This document shows, piece by piece, positions 50,861-59,962 of a stretch of DNA of 64,000 bases; positions within the stretch are counted from its first letter, which is position 1, and every line of letters starts with the position of its first letter. This stretch comes from Candidatus Binatia bacterium (GTDB lineage Bacteria; Desulfobacterota; Binatia; UBA9968; JAJDTQ01): positions 62,001 to 126,000 of the forward strand of contig OX638375.1 of assembly GCA_951813575.1 (NCBI GenBank), read 5' to 3'. Position numbers and translations under genes: made by a program. The notes beneath the pieces are model-generated. The model was not told the DNA's origin and ran no database searches. It was given only the letters and a program-made list of their open reading frames with translations.

Positions 50861-52018
50861 TCATTGCTGAACCCCATGCGGGTCCAGCGCGTCCCGAAGA
50901 CCGTCGCCGATGTAGTTGAACGCCATGACGGTGATGAAGATCAGGACGCCGGGAATCAGGATCCACGGATGGAAGCGGATCTGCGCGATGTCCATGGCCA
51001 GGGCCAGCATGTTGCCCCAGGAGGCCTCGGGGTCCTGGATGCCGAGGCCGATGAGGCTCAGCCCGGACTCCCCGAGGATGTAGCCCGGGATGGACATGGT
51101 CGCGGCGACGATGGCGTAGGAGAACGTGTTGGGGAGCACGTGGCGTATGATGATGCGCGAGTGGGGAACGCCCATGGCCCGTGCGCTGGTGACGTAGTCC
51201 ATCTCGCTGATGGAGAGTACGAGTCCACGGATGATCCGCGCCAGGCTGGCCCAGCCGATGAAGCTCAGGATGACCACGATGGCCAGGTAGGTCTCGAAGG
51301 ACGACCAGTCCGCCGGAATCGCGGCGCGCAGGGCCAGGAGAAGATAGAAGCCCGGCATCATCATCAGCATTTCACACAGCCGCTGAATGAGCATGTCCGT
51401 GCGGCCGCCGAAATAACCGGATGCGCCGCCGATGAGCATTCCCAGGACGAACGTGATGGCCACTCCCACCAGCCCCACCGACAGTGAGATGCGGCCGCCG
51501 TACAGGAGGCGGGAGAGGACGTCGCGGCCGAAGTTGTCCGAGCCGAGCAGGAAGAGCATGGGCCGGTTCGGGTCGGTGTGGGAGATGTTCTCAACGCCGC
51601 GCAAGCCGAACAGGTGGAGGCGTGTCTCGATCAGCCCCAGGAAACGGTAAGCGTCTCCGGTGACGAAGAGTCCGATGGGATAGGCGGTGCCCGGCGTTTC
51701 GCGGTAGACCTTGCGCTGGTTCTCGTCGAATTCGAAGGCGCTGTTGCGGACGTAGGGCCACGTCAGCCCGTTCTCGTCGAAGAAGTGGACCCAGGTGATC
51801 ATGGGCGGATGATAGGCTTTCTTGCGGGCGCTGGCGGCATAGTGGTGGGGCGAGAGGAAGTCCGCGAAGATGGCGGTGCCGTAGAGGAATACGAGGATCC
51901 AGAAACCCAGCATGGCCAGGCGGTTGCGCCTCAGACGGGAAAGGGCGCGGCGGAACGGGGAGCGGGACCCCGGTGTGCCGCGCCGTTCGCGGATGGCGGT
52001 TTCGGGCTCGGGAGACAT
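50861..52018 (-). CDS. Peptide/nickel-type ABC transporter permease (DppC-like)
   Basis: A 385-residue inner-membrane protein, longer than usual because of an extended loop between the first and second helices (residues about 60-160). The ABC permease EAA-type loop reads ARAMGVPHSRIIIRHVLPN, and YVTSARAMGV precedes it. The N-terminus RRNRLAMLGFWILVFLYG and C-terminus NYIGDGLRDALDPHGV are typical of DppC/OppC. It works with the DppB-like permease 5 bp upstream and the solute-binding protein beyond. Confidence 0.88.
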   Translation of the reverse strand: MSPEPETAIRERRGTPGSRSPFRRALSRLRRNRLAMLGFWILVFLYGTAIFADFLSPHHYAASARKKAYHPPMITWVHFFDENGLTWPYVRNSAFEFDENQRKVYRETPGTAYPIGLFVTGDAYRFLGLIETRLHLFGLRGVENISHTDPNRPMLFLLGSDNFGRDVLSRLLYGGRISLSVGLVGVAITFVLGMLIGGASGYFGGRTDMLIQRLCEMLMMMPGFYLLLALRAAIPADWSSFETYLAIVVILSFIGWASLARIIRGLVLSISEMDYVTSARAMGVPHSRIIIRHVLPNTFSYAIVAATMSIPGYILGESGLSLIGLGIQDPEASWGNMLALAMDIAQIRFHPWILIPGVLIFITVMAFNYIGDGLRDALDPHGVQQ

Positions 52019-52023
52019 GGCGG

Positions 52024-53892
52024 CTACCTGTAGCTGATGCGCGGATCGACCCATGCCAGCAGGATGTCGGCGATGAGGTTGCCGATGATCAGCAGCAGGC
52101 CTCCCGCCAGAGAGCTGGCCATCACGACATAGATGTCGTAGGACCGCACCGCGGTAAGCATCAGTTGCCCGATCCCGGGATAGCCGAAAACGATCTCCAC
52201 CAGGGCCGAGCCGCCGATGAGGGTGGGTAGCAGGGAGCCGAAGCCCGCCACGAACGGGGTGATGGCGTTTCTCAGGATGTGCTTGTAGTTCACCGCGGCA
52301 TTGGAGAGGCCCTTGGCCCGTGCCGTTACCACGAACTGCATGTGGCTCTTGTCGAGAAACTCCGCTCGCAGCACCCGGACCAGCGCCGCCATGGAGCCGG
52401 TTCCCAACACGAGGACCGGCAGCACCAGGTGACGGGCCACGTCCATCATCCGCCCCCACCTGCCGAGCTCATGGTAGTTCGCCGACGTGAGCCCCCCTAT
52501 GGGAAGAAACTCGTACAGCGGATTGGCCGGGGCGAGATCATAGGTCAGTGTCACGGCATAGAGCAGCAACAGCGCGAAGAAGAACGAAGGGATGGCCATG
52601 CCCATGTAGGCCATGAAGCCGAAGGCCTTGTCTCTCCAGGAGTAGGGATGCGTGGCGGAGTAGATTCCGATGGGCAGCGACAGCAGCCAGGTGAAGAGAA
52701 TGGCCAGCACGTTCAACAGCATGGTGTTCTTGAGGAAAGGCCACATGGTGGTCCAAACGGGCTGGCGGTTCGCGATGGACTTGCCGAAATCCGGCATGCC
52801 GACGTGGAAGCCGCTGCCGGCCTTCTCGAGCCGGATCTCGTCCACGAAAAGCGAGCCGGGGACGTCACCGCGGAACGAGATCGACTCCATGCGCGTGGTA
52901 TCCAGGCCCGCGGAGTGAAGTTCCCCAAAGTCGACGGAGAGTGATGTGGTCACGTCGGGGGGAAGGGCCACGTCGGTCGCATAGGTGTCGCCGTCCGCAT
53001 CCCGGAAAGCCACGTTCACGGTCATGGGCGGCGTCGGTTCCGCGATGATCCTGAAGGCCACGCGGTCACAGCGGCCCGGGTCCCTGAGCCCCGCCGGAAA
53101 GGCATTGCGCACCAGGGCCAGGCGGTGCGTCGGATCCAGCGCGTGGCGCACGGTGGCCAGCACCGTGTCTCCCGCACGATAGGCGACCTCCAGCACTGCG
53201 GGCCTTCCGCCGCGTTGTCGTGCGAAGAGAAACAGCCCCTTGAGTTTGGTCCGGTCCACATCGAAGCGGGCGTAGTCGGCGTCGGTCAGCGCGATGGACG
53301 CCGGTTCGTCCGTGTCGATGGACCGGCGCTCCTGGAACGCCTTCCCGTCGCGGTCCTGGATGCGCAGGAAAATGTCCGCGCCGCCCACCCGGTCGTTGCG
53401 GAGTTCCATTTCGACGGCCTGGAAGTCGTTGCCGGACCAGTGATTTCCCGGCCGTTGACTTGCCGTATTGGGGTTGTCCGTCTTTCGCAACACGCCGGCA
53501 TCTCCGGCCGCGGCGAAGTTGAACCCGAGCCCGAAGGTGCCGTCTTCCGGCACCGGGACGAGGATGGGCGTAGCGTTGCCGGTGATCCTGTAGGCACTCC
53601 GGTTGGCGGCCAGATCGGCGTACTCGAAGTCGGCGATGCGAGTGCGCTCGCTCGAGACACGAATGTCGAACAACACGCCGCGCAACCATCGCAGGTACTG
53701 GGTCCCCCAGCCCTTGTCCGCGCCGAACTCGCGTTTCCATTGGCGCAGTTGCCGCTGATTGAGGTCAGGCTGGAGCGCCCATTGGTCGAAGTAGTCTCCC
53801 GGAGCGATCTGGATGATCATGAAAATGACGAAGGTCAGGGCGAAGAGTGACGGAATCGTGATGAGCAGCCGCCTGAGGATGTAGGTCGTCAT
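52024..53892 (-). CDS. Peptide-type ABC transporter permease (DppB-like) with a large extra soluble domain
   Basis: A 622-residue protein; DppB relatives have about 310-360. Residues 1-75 (first helix YILRRLLITIPSLFALTFVIFMI and the loop TGDYFDQWALQPDL-like) and about 380-622 (KNTMLLNVLAILFTWLLSLPI, then the EAA loop ARAKGLSNAAVNYKHILRNA and FGYPGIGQLM) form the usual permease. Between them, about 85-375, lies an inserted soluble, beta-rich region with alternating hydrophobic strands, which by topology is periplasmic. It may bind substrate or interact with the binding protein. I do not recognise its family. Confidence 0.82.
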   Translation of the reverse strand: MTTYILRRLLITIPSLFALTFVIFMIIQIAPGDYFDQWALQPDLNQRQLRQWKREFGADKGWGTQYLRWLRGVLFDIRVSSERTRIADFEYADLAANRSAYRITGNATPILVPVPEDGTFGLGFNFAAAGDAGVLRKTDNPNTASQRPGNHWSGNDFQAVEMELRNDRVGGADIFLRIQDRDGKAFQERRSIDTDEPASIALTDADYARFDVDRTKLKGLFLFARQRGGRPAVLEVAYRAGDTVLATVRHALDPTHRLALVRNAFPAGLRDPGRCDRVAFRIIAEPTPPMTVNVAFRDADGDTYATDVALPPDVTTSLSVDFGELHSAGLDTTRMESISFRGDVPGSLFVDEIRLEKAGSGFHVGMPDFGKSIANRQPVWTTMWPFLKNTMLLNVLAILFTWLLSLPIGIYSATHPYSWRDKAFGFMAYMGMAIPSFFFALLLLYAVTLTYDLAPANPLYEFLPIGGLTSANYHELGRWGRMMDVARHLVLPVLVLGTGSMAALVRVLRAEFLDKSHMQFVVTARAKGLSNAAVNYKHILRNAITPFVAGFGSLLPTLIGGSALVEIVFGYPGIGQLMLTAVRSYDIYVVMASSLAGGLLLIIGNLIADILLAWVDPRISYR

Positions 53893-53947
53893 GGTCGAAT
53901 CAACCAGGTCTCCGTGACGTCACCCCGGACCAGGGATGGAACGCCGG

Positions 53948-55735
53948 CTACTTCAGATGAAGCCTGCGTACGTCGAACAGTCCGAACAGGGTCGGCGTCA
54001 TATTGGCGAAGCGATTCCGGACGGCGGTGATACGCTCGGCCAGCGCGGTATAGACCACGGGCACGTGGTCTGACGCGATCTGTTGGAACTCCCGGTAGAC
54101 GGCGACCCGCTTTCGCCGTTCCAACTCGCGGCTGCCGCGGACGAAGAGCCCGTCGATCCGTTTTTCCCACTCGGTGGCGGGTTCCTCCTGGTTCGGAAAC
54201 CACAGGTGAAGCCGTTCGCCGGAATGCCAGAAATTGATGCCGTGGTGAGGCTCTACGCCGCCCGTGAAGCCTATCACGATGGCTTCCCAATCGTAGGTGC
54301 TGGTGAGCTGGGACACCAGGGTGTTGAATTCCAGAAACCGGAGGTTCACCCGTACGCCGATCCTTGCGAGGTCCTGCTTCATGATCGTGCACACTCGTTC
54401 CCGCACGGTATTCCCGGAGTTGGTGGCAAGGGTGAAGACGATGTTGTTGCCTTCGGCGTCTTCCCGGACGCCGTCGCCGTCGCCGTCGAACCAGCCCAGG
54501 CCATCCAGCAGGGCGTTGGCCTTGTCGATGTCGTACGGGTATCGGGTCACCTCGGGGTTGTGGAAGTCGCCGGCCGCGGGGCTCACCGCCGCCCACTGCG
54601 GATAGCCGAGTCCGTTCATGACGTTGTCGATGATGCTGTCCTTGTCGATGCTGTGCGCCACCGCCTTCCTGAAGTCCAGCGTCCGGAACCATCCCAGCTT
54701 GACGGGATCGACAAACGGGGCGTCGTTCCTGGAATTCTTGCCGGCGTTCATGTTCAGGGCGAGGAAGGTGGTTCCGAAGTTCGGACCTCTCTTGTACAGG
54801 GTGAAGTTCTTCGCCGTTTCCTGCGGCTTCAGGATCGGGTAGTGCTCGCCGGTCACTTCCAGGACGTCGGTTTCACCCGCCTGAAACTTCAAGAGCGACG
54901 TGGCCAGGTTGGGCACCACCAGGTAGACGATGCGGTCGAGGTACGGCAGGGGCTTTCCCGCCGCGTCCCGTTGCCAGTACCGTGGGTTCCTCCCGAGGAC
55001 GATGCGCTCCCCCGCGTCGTAGCGCTCGATGGTGAACGGCCCGGTGCCGATGATGTCGCCGGGTTTGGTGCCCACATCCCAGGTGGACGTGAAAGTGCCG
55101 TCGTCCACGTGCTTCTCCAGGATGTGCCTGGGATAGATGGCCGTGCCCATGGCCCGCAAGAAAGGCGCAAACGGCACCGGCAGGGTGAACCTCACGGTAT
55201 GCTCGTCGACCTTCTCGGCCTTCACCTGGCCCTTTTTCCAGGTCTGCGCGACGTCATCGCGGTAGCGGATGGTGAGGCCCGGCCGAGCCGACGCCGGGAT
55301 ATCGTCGTTGTAGATGATCCTGGAGAACGTGAAGATGACGTCGTCCGTGGAGAAGGGAGCCCCGTCGGCCCACTTCACACCCTTGCGCAAGAAGAAGGTC
55401 CAGACGATGCCGTCTTCGGATGACTCCCAGCGTTCAGCCAGGCCCGGCTCGACCTCCGCGGTCAGCCAGGAGGTTTCGACGAGGCCTTCGAACACGTAGT
55501 CGAGAATCTCGGTCGACGACGTCTCCGTGGAAATGGCCAGATTGAAAGTCTTGGGACCGGAGATCGTCGAGTAGGTCAGCGTCCCCCCGGGCTTGCCGAT
55601 CTCGTGGCGGAACTCCGCGGCGTTCTTCTTCAGCCGCTCCACCAGCTCGAGGTCGCGGGAGTGGGCCGGTTCCAGCGCAGTGAAACCGAACGCCGTAACG
55701 GTGAGAGCCACCATCGCTCGGATCAGTCGATACAT
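53948..55735 (-). CDS. ABC transporter substrate-binding protein, family 5
   Basis: A 595-residue exported protein: MYRLIRAMVALTVTAFGFTALEPAHS is a signal peptide. The family 5 blocks GTLTYSTISGPKTFNLAIS, FEGLVETSWLTAEVEPGLAE and FFLRKGVKWADGAPFSTDDVIFTF mark it as a peptide/nickel/oligosaccharide binding protein. It is the first gene of a minus-strand operon with the two permeases. No ATP-binding subunit lies in this window, so it must come from elsewhere or be shared. Confidence 0.9.
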   Translation of the reverse strand: MYRLIRAMVALTVTAFGFTALEPAHSRDLELVERLKKNAAEFRHEIGKPGGTLTYSTISGPKTFNLAISTETSSTEILDYVFEGLVETSWLTAEVEPGLAERWESSEDGIVWTFFLRKGVKWADGAPFSTDDVIFTFSRIIYNDDIPASARPGLTIRYRDDVAQTWKKGQVKAEKVDEHTVRFTLPVPFAPFLRAMGTAIYPRHILEKHVDDGTFTSTWDVGTKPGDIIGTGPFTIERYDAGERIVLGRNPRYWQRDAAGKPLPYLDRIVYLVVPNLATSLLKFQAGETDVLEVTGEHYPILKPQETAKNFTLYKRGPNFGTTFLALNMNAGKNSRNDAPFVDPVKLGWFRTLDFRKAVAHSIDKDSIIDNVMNGLGYPQWAAVSPAAGDFHNPEVTRYPYDIDKANALLDGLGWFDGDGDGVREDAEGNNIVFTLATNSGNTVRERVCTIMKQDLARIGVRVNLRFLEFNTLVSQLTSTYDWEAIVIGFTGGVEPHHGINFWHSGERLHLWFPNQEEPATEWEKRIDGLFVRGSRELERRKRVAVYREFQQIASDHVPVVYTALAERITAVRNRFANMTPTLFGLFDVRRLHLK

Positions 55736-55897
55736 TGTCGCCTCCGGGGCCTGGCCTTGTCGGGATGCCCCGTCCTCACTTGACGGGGACGGACCGTCAG
55801 TCTACCGTAAGTTGCTGAACTGAAACGAGAGGTCGCGACGAATCGGACGCTCGATGTTCGCGGGCGGCGACTCCGGGACAACGCCGGCAGGGGGATC

Positions 55898-56980
55898 ATG
55901 ATGGCTGACGAGGACGTGCTGGTCCTGACCAACGAGGACATGGAGGGTCTCCTCGACATGGGGGAGATCGTGGATGCGGTGGAAACGGCGTACGGAGAGC
56001 TTGGCCGGAAGATCGCCGAGGGTATGCCCCGGCGCCGGCTGCACATGCCGCAGGAGGGCCTGGAGCGCACCTGGTACTGGCTGAACGTCATTCCCGGGGC
56101 GGTGCCGGCCTTCGATACGGCCGCGGTGCGGCTCGATTCGTCCCAGATCCGGTTCCGAAACGTGGACGGCGCGAGCCGCATGGAGTTCCCCGGCGACTTC
56201 TCCGGCTTCGTCATGCTCTTCAGCATCAAGGAACGGGCCCTCAAGGGCATCGTCCACGACCACTACCTGTCGGCGCTCCGGGTCGGGGCCACCAGCGGGG
56301 TCGCGGCGAAGTACCTGGCGCGGGAGGACGCGTCGGTGCTGGGCATCTTCGGCAGCGGCACCCAGGCACACGGCCAGGTGTCGGCCTTTTGCGCGGTGCG
56401 GAAGATCCGGGAGGTCAAGGTGTTCTCGCTGCGGGAGGAGAACCGGCAGCGCTTCGCCAGGGAAGTGACCGAACGCTACGGCGTCAAGGCCCGCGCCGTG
56501 CGGCGTCCCGAGGACGTGGTCCACGATTCGGACATCGTGGTCACCGCCACCAACTCCGGCGACCCGGTGTTCGACGGCGACCTGTTGGAGCCGGGCACGC
56601 ACGTCGTCTCCATGATCGGCCCGGACTGGTTCGACAAGCGCCGTGAGCTGGACGACGCCGCCATCGAGAACTGCGACCTCATCGTGGTGAATTCCAAGGA
56701 GCAGGTGGAGATCGACGAACAGCCCGAGCTGATGTCGCCGATACGGAAGGGCATCATCGGCTGGGAGCAGATTCACGAGTTGGGGGACCTGGTCATCGGC
56801 AACATCGCCGGCCGCACCACCGCCTCGGAGATCACCCATCACAACAACAACTGCGGCATGGGCATCCAGTTCGCCGCCATCGGCCACCTGGTGCTGGAGG
56901 AAGCCCGTAAGAAAAAGCTGGGCACGCGGCTTCCGGTGGATCTGTTCATGACCCGCCGGACGGATGTGTCCTCGCCTTGA
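55898..56980 (+). CDS. Ornithine cyclodeaminase/mu-crystallin-family protein, copy 5
   Basis: A 360-residue protein with AGGGGGATC before adjacent ATGs. YLSALRVGATSGVAAKYLARED and VLGIFGSGTQAHGQVSAFC are the family blocks, and NCGMGIQFAAIGHLVLEEARKKK is the ending shared with copies 2 and 4. GPDWFDKRRELDDAAIENCDLIVVNS replaces the usual motif. It is followed after 22 bp by the Sua5/YrdC-family gene. Reaction unknown. Confidence 0.82.
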   Translation: MMADEDVLVLTNEDMEGLLDMGEIVDAVETAYGELGRKIAEGMPRRRLHMPQEGLERTWYWLNVIPGAVPAFDTAAVRLDSSQIRFRNVDGASRMEFPGDFSGFVMLFSIKERALKGIVHDHYLSALRVGATSGVAAKYLAREDASVLGIFGSGTQAHGQVSAFCAVRKIREVKVFSLREENRQRFAREVTERYGVKARAVRRPEDVVHDSDIVVTATNSGDPVFDGDLLEPGTHVVSMIGPDWFDKRRELDDAAIENCDLIVVNSKEQVEIDEQPELMSPIRKGIIGWEQIHELGDLVIGNIAGRTTASEITHHNNNCGMGIQFAAIGHLVLEEARKKKLGTRLPVDLFMTRRTDVSSP

Positions 56981-57002
56981 GCTGATTGCATCCGGAGTCC
57001 AT

Positions 57003-57626
57003 ATGGCCACCACCCTCAGCATCGATCCCCACCACCTGAAGGGACGGCACGTGGACCGCGCCGTCGACGTCCTGAAGCGCGACGGCGTCATCGTCTATCC
57101 CACGGACACCATCTACGGCCTGGGCTGCGACGTAACCAGCAAGGCCGCGGTGGAACGCATCCGCCGCATCAAGGGGCGCGATGCCAACAAGCCCATGTCG
57201 TTCGTGTGCTCGGACCTGGTCCAGGTCAGCCGCTACGGGCACGTGTCGAACTTCGCGCATCGGATCCTCAAGCGGTTCCTTCCGGGCCCCTACACCTTCG
57301 TGCTGACCGCCACCAAGGAAACGCCCCGGGTGTTCCAGTCCAAGCAGAAGACCGTGGGCATCCGTATACCGGACCACCCGGTGCCGCTGGCGCTGGTGGA
57401 GCAGCTCGGCAACCCCGTGGTCAGCACCAGCGCCAACGAGAGCGACGAGGAGGTGGTGACCAACCCGGCAGACCTCGAACGGATCTTCGGGCACCGGGTG
57501 GACCTCATCATGGAGTGCGGGACCCTCCCGGTGCTGGCCTCCAGCGTCATCTCGCTCGTCGATGACACCATCGCGATCCTGCGCGAGGGGCAGGGGGACC
57601 TCGGCTACTTCAAGAGCCTGGTCTGA
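57003..57626 (+). CDS. Sua5/YciO/YrdC-family protein (threonylcarbamoyl-AMP synthase-like)
   Basis: A 207-residue protein. GVIVYPTDTIYGLGCDVTSKAAVERI and IKGRDANKPMSFVCSDL are the nucleotide and threonine-binding blocks (KRx-like K-G-R-D-A-N-K-P), and VVSTSANESDEE is the conserved S-x-S-A-N motif. Typical TsaC/YrdC proteins make threonylcarbamoyl-AMP for t6A37 in tRNA. The closer resemblance to YciO (about 200 residues) leaves open whether it is the essential enzyme or the YciO paralogue. Confidence 0.85.
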   Translation: MATTLSIDPHHLKGRHVDRAVDVLKRDGVIVYPTDTIYGLGCDVTSKAAVERIRRIKGRDANKPMSFVCSDLVQVSRYGHVSNFAHRILKRFLPGPYTFVLTATKETPRVFQSKQKTVGIRIPDHPVPLALVEQLGNPVVSTSANESDEEVVTNPADLERIFGHRVDLIMECGTLPVLASSVISLVDDTIAILREGQGDLGYFKSLV

Positions 57627-57780
57627 CCTCGACGCTGGAGTTCCTTCACCGCTTTTGCCGTCCGCACCGGCCGGCCCGGCAGCCTTCGTTCCGCGGCGTT
57701 GCGGATCCTTGTTCACGTTGACACGCGCGTCGCAGGTGTGGCATACGAGGGCCACCACAAGCAAACCGAGGGGGTGCCCC

Positions 57781-58767
57781 ATGCGAGCAACACGCCTTTC
57801 GACAGTGCTGGCAGCGGCAGTCGTCGTGCTGGCTCTCGGCTTCCCGGGTTCAGCGGTCTCGGCGGACAAATACCCGAGCAGAACCATTACCTGGCTGATA
57901 CCGTACGGTCCGGCGGGGGGGTTCGACCTTCACAGCCGCGCCATGATCATCGGCATGAAGAAGGCGCTCGGCGTCAACATCATCATCCGCAACCGGCCCG
58001 GGGCGGGTGGGAATATCGCCTGGAACCTCACCTGGGGCGCCAAGCCCGACGGTTACACCATCACCACCATCAACATCCCCGGCGCCATCGTCTCCGAGCT
58101 GTTTGGCAGGCCCACTCCCGAGTACCGCCTGAAGGAGTTCTCCTGGATCGGGCAAATCTCCGCTGCCCCGTATCTGTGGGCGGTGGGAGCGAAAACGCCG
58201 TTCAAGACGCTCGAGGACTTCCAGAAGGCCAAGGAAGTCCTCGTCACCGGCTCCGGGGTCGGCGGCACGGAGTGGGTCACGTCGACCCTGACCGGGCGGG
58301 TCATGAAGTTCAATATCAAGCAGATCCTGGGCTTCCCCAGCGCCCCGGCCGCCAACATGGCGATCGTCAGAGGGGAGGGTCACGCCCGTGGCCTCGGCCT
58401 GGACTCGCCGGGCCAAATGGCGTTCATCCATGACGGCAGCATGAGGCCCATGTGGGTCTATCTGGACAAGCGCGATCCGGACCTCCCCAACGTCCCGACA
58501 GTGGGAGAGTTGGGTTATCCGGGCCTTTCGGTGCTTGCTTCCCACCGGGTGGTGGCCGCTCCTCCGGGCATGCCCAAGGACCGGCTGGCCATGCTCCAGA
58601 AGGCGTTCGACGCGGCCACCAAGGACCCGGAAGTGCTGGAGCGGTTCAAGCGGATGAAGGCGCGCATAGAACCGGTGGTGGGCGAGGACTGGAACAACAT
58701 GCTGGGGGACTTCTACGGCCTGATTCAGGAACACGGCGCCGTTTTCAAGGCGGCTCTGCAGAAATAG
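57781..58767 (+). CDS. Tripartite tricarboxylate transporter substrate-binding protein (TctC), copy A
   Basis: A 328-residue exported protein with a signal peptide (LSTVLAAAVVVLALGFPGSAVSA). The Bug/TctC landmarks are TITWLIPYGPAGGFDLHSRAM, IIIRNRPGAGGNIAWN and TLEDFQKAKEVLVTGSG. In TTT systems TctC binds carboxylic or aromatic acids in the periplasm and hands them to TctA/TctB. It shares strongly the blocks GEGHARGLGLDSPGQM and VPTVGELGYPGLSVLASHRVV with copies B and C. No TctA or TctB gene is in the window. Confidence 0.9.
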   Translation: MRATRLSTVLAAAVVVLALGFPGSAVSADKYPSRTITWLIPYGPAGGFDLHSRAMIIGMKKALGVNIIIRNRPGAGGNIAWNLTWGAKPDGYTITTINIPGAIVSELFGRPTPEYRLKEFSWIGQISAAPYLWAVGAKTPFKTLEDFQKAKEVLVTGSGVGGTEWVTSTLTGRVMKFNIKQILGFPSAPAANMAIVRGEGHARGLGLDSPGQMAFIHDGSMRPMWVYLDKRDPDLPNVPTVGELGYPGLSVLASHRVVAAPPGMPKDRLAMLQKAFDAATKDPEVLERFKRMKARIEPVVGEDWNNMLGDFYGLIQEHGAVFKAALQK

Positions 58768-58831
58768 CGGAAGAGAACGGGCCAACTGGACATGAGCGAG
58801 CACAGGTAGCAAACCGGCAAGGAGGTTTCCG

Positions 58832-59827
58832 ATGTTACGTAACCTGATCGGCGTGGTTTTTTTGTTGGCCGTCCTTGGGATGACCGTACCCGCACAGGAT
58901 GTATCAGCTCAGGGGACCTGGCCGGAGAAGGGCAAGACCATCACGTGGTTGATCCCCTACGCCCCGGCGGGCGGGTTCGATCTTCACAGCCGGGCGGTGA
59001 GCGTGGGCTTGAAGAAAGCCCTCGGCGTCAACGTCATACTGAGGAACCGGCCGGGCGCCGGCGGAACCATTTCCTGGAACCTCCTCTGGAAGGCCAAGCC
59101 CGACGGCTACACCATCGGGACCGTCAACATTCCCGGGGCCATCGTCTCCGAACTGTTCAACGACCCCAAGCCGGTCTACAAGCTGAGGGAGTTCTCCTGG
59201 CTCGGACGGATCTCGTCCGGCCCCTACGTATGGGCAGTGGGCGCCAAGACCCACTTTCAGAACCTCAAGGACTTCCAGGACGCCAAGGAGGTCCTTCTCA
59301 CCGGCACCGGGGTAGGCGCCACCGGGTGGGTCACCAACCTGTTGACAGCCAAGGTCATGGGGTTCAACCCGAAGTTCATCCTCGGTTATCCGGGCGCTCC
59401 GGCGGCCAACATGGGAATCGTCCGAGGGGAAGGCCACGCCAGGGCCCTGGGCCTGGATTCGCCGGGCCAAATGGTGTTCGTGGAGGACGGCAACATGAGG
59501 GCCATGTGGGTCTACCTGGACAAGCGCGATCCCAGGTACCCCGACGTCCCCACCGTCGGGGAACTGGGCTTCCCACAGCTCAGGGTCCTCGCCTCTCACC
59601 GCGTGGCCACCGCTCCACCGGGTATGCCCAAGGACCGGCAGGCGATCCTGCAAAAGGCGTTCGAAACGGCGCTGAAGGATCCGGAGGTGATTGCACGGTT
59701 CGCGAAGATGAAAGCCAAGTTGTCTCCGGTCGTGGGCGAGGACTGGAACAGCATGCTTGACGGCTTCTACGGCCTGATCAACCAGTACGGAGATATATTC
59801 CGGGAAGCCCTGCAGAAGAAGAAATAA
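58832..59827 (+). CDS. TctC-type substrate-binding protein, copy B
   Basis: A 331-residue protein with AAGGAGG before the ATG and a signal peptide (LRNLIGVVFLLAVLGMTVPAQD). It repeats copy A's blocks: ITWLIPYAPAGGFDLHSRAV, VILRNRPGAGGTISWNLLW and GEGHARALGLDSPGQM. It lies 64 bp after copy A and is followed by a nested hairpin and the Rieske oxygenase gene. The small differences around the ligand pocket suggest a related but different acid ligand. Confidence 0.9.
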   Translation: MLRNLIGVVFLLAVLGMTVPAQDVSAQGTWPEKGKTITWLIPYAPAGGFDLHSRAVSVGLKKALGVNVILRNRPGAGGTISWNLLWKAKPDGYTIGTVNIPGAIVSELFNDPKPVYKLREFSWLGRISSGPYVWAVGAKTHFQNLKDFQDAKEVLLTGTGVGATGWVTNLLTAKVMGFNPKFILGYPGAPAANMGIVRGEGHARALGLDSPGQMVFVEDGNMRAMWVYLDKRDPRYPDVPTVGELGFPQLRVLASHRVATAPPGMPKDRQAILQKAFETALKDPEVIARFAKMKAKLSPVVGEDWNSMLDGFYGLINQYGDIFREALQKKK

Positions 59828-59857
59828 CCGGGCTTTCCCGAGTCACAGTCGACCCCC

Positions 59858-59908
59858 CACCGGCCGGGACGCGCCGGCATGGTTTCTCCATGCGTGCGGC
59901 CCGGCCGG
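59858..59908. repeat. Nested inverted repeat between TctC copy B and the Rieske gene
   Basis: ACCGGCCGGG (59858-59867) pairs perfectly with CCCGGCCGGT (59899-59908); inside, GCATGG (59876-59881) pairs with CCATGC (59887-59892) around TTTCT. There is no T run, so it is not a standard terminator. As RNA it would be very stable and could protect the upstream message or reduce expression of the downstream gene. Confidence 0.7.
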
Positions 59909-59962
59909 TCGCGTGTCGGGCGTAGAGCCCCCGAACAAGCCGGACCCGGAAGGAATGTCTCG

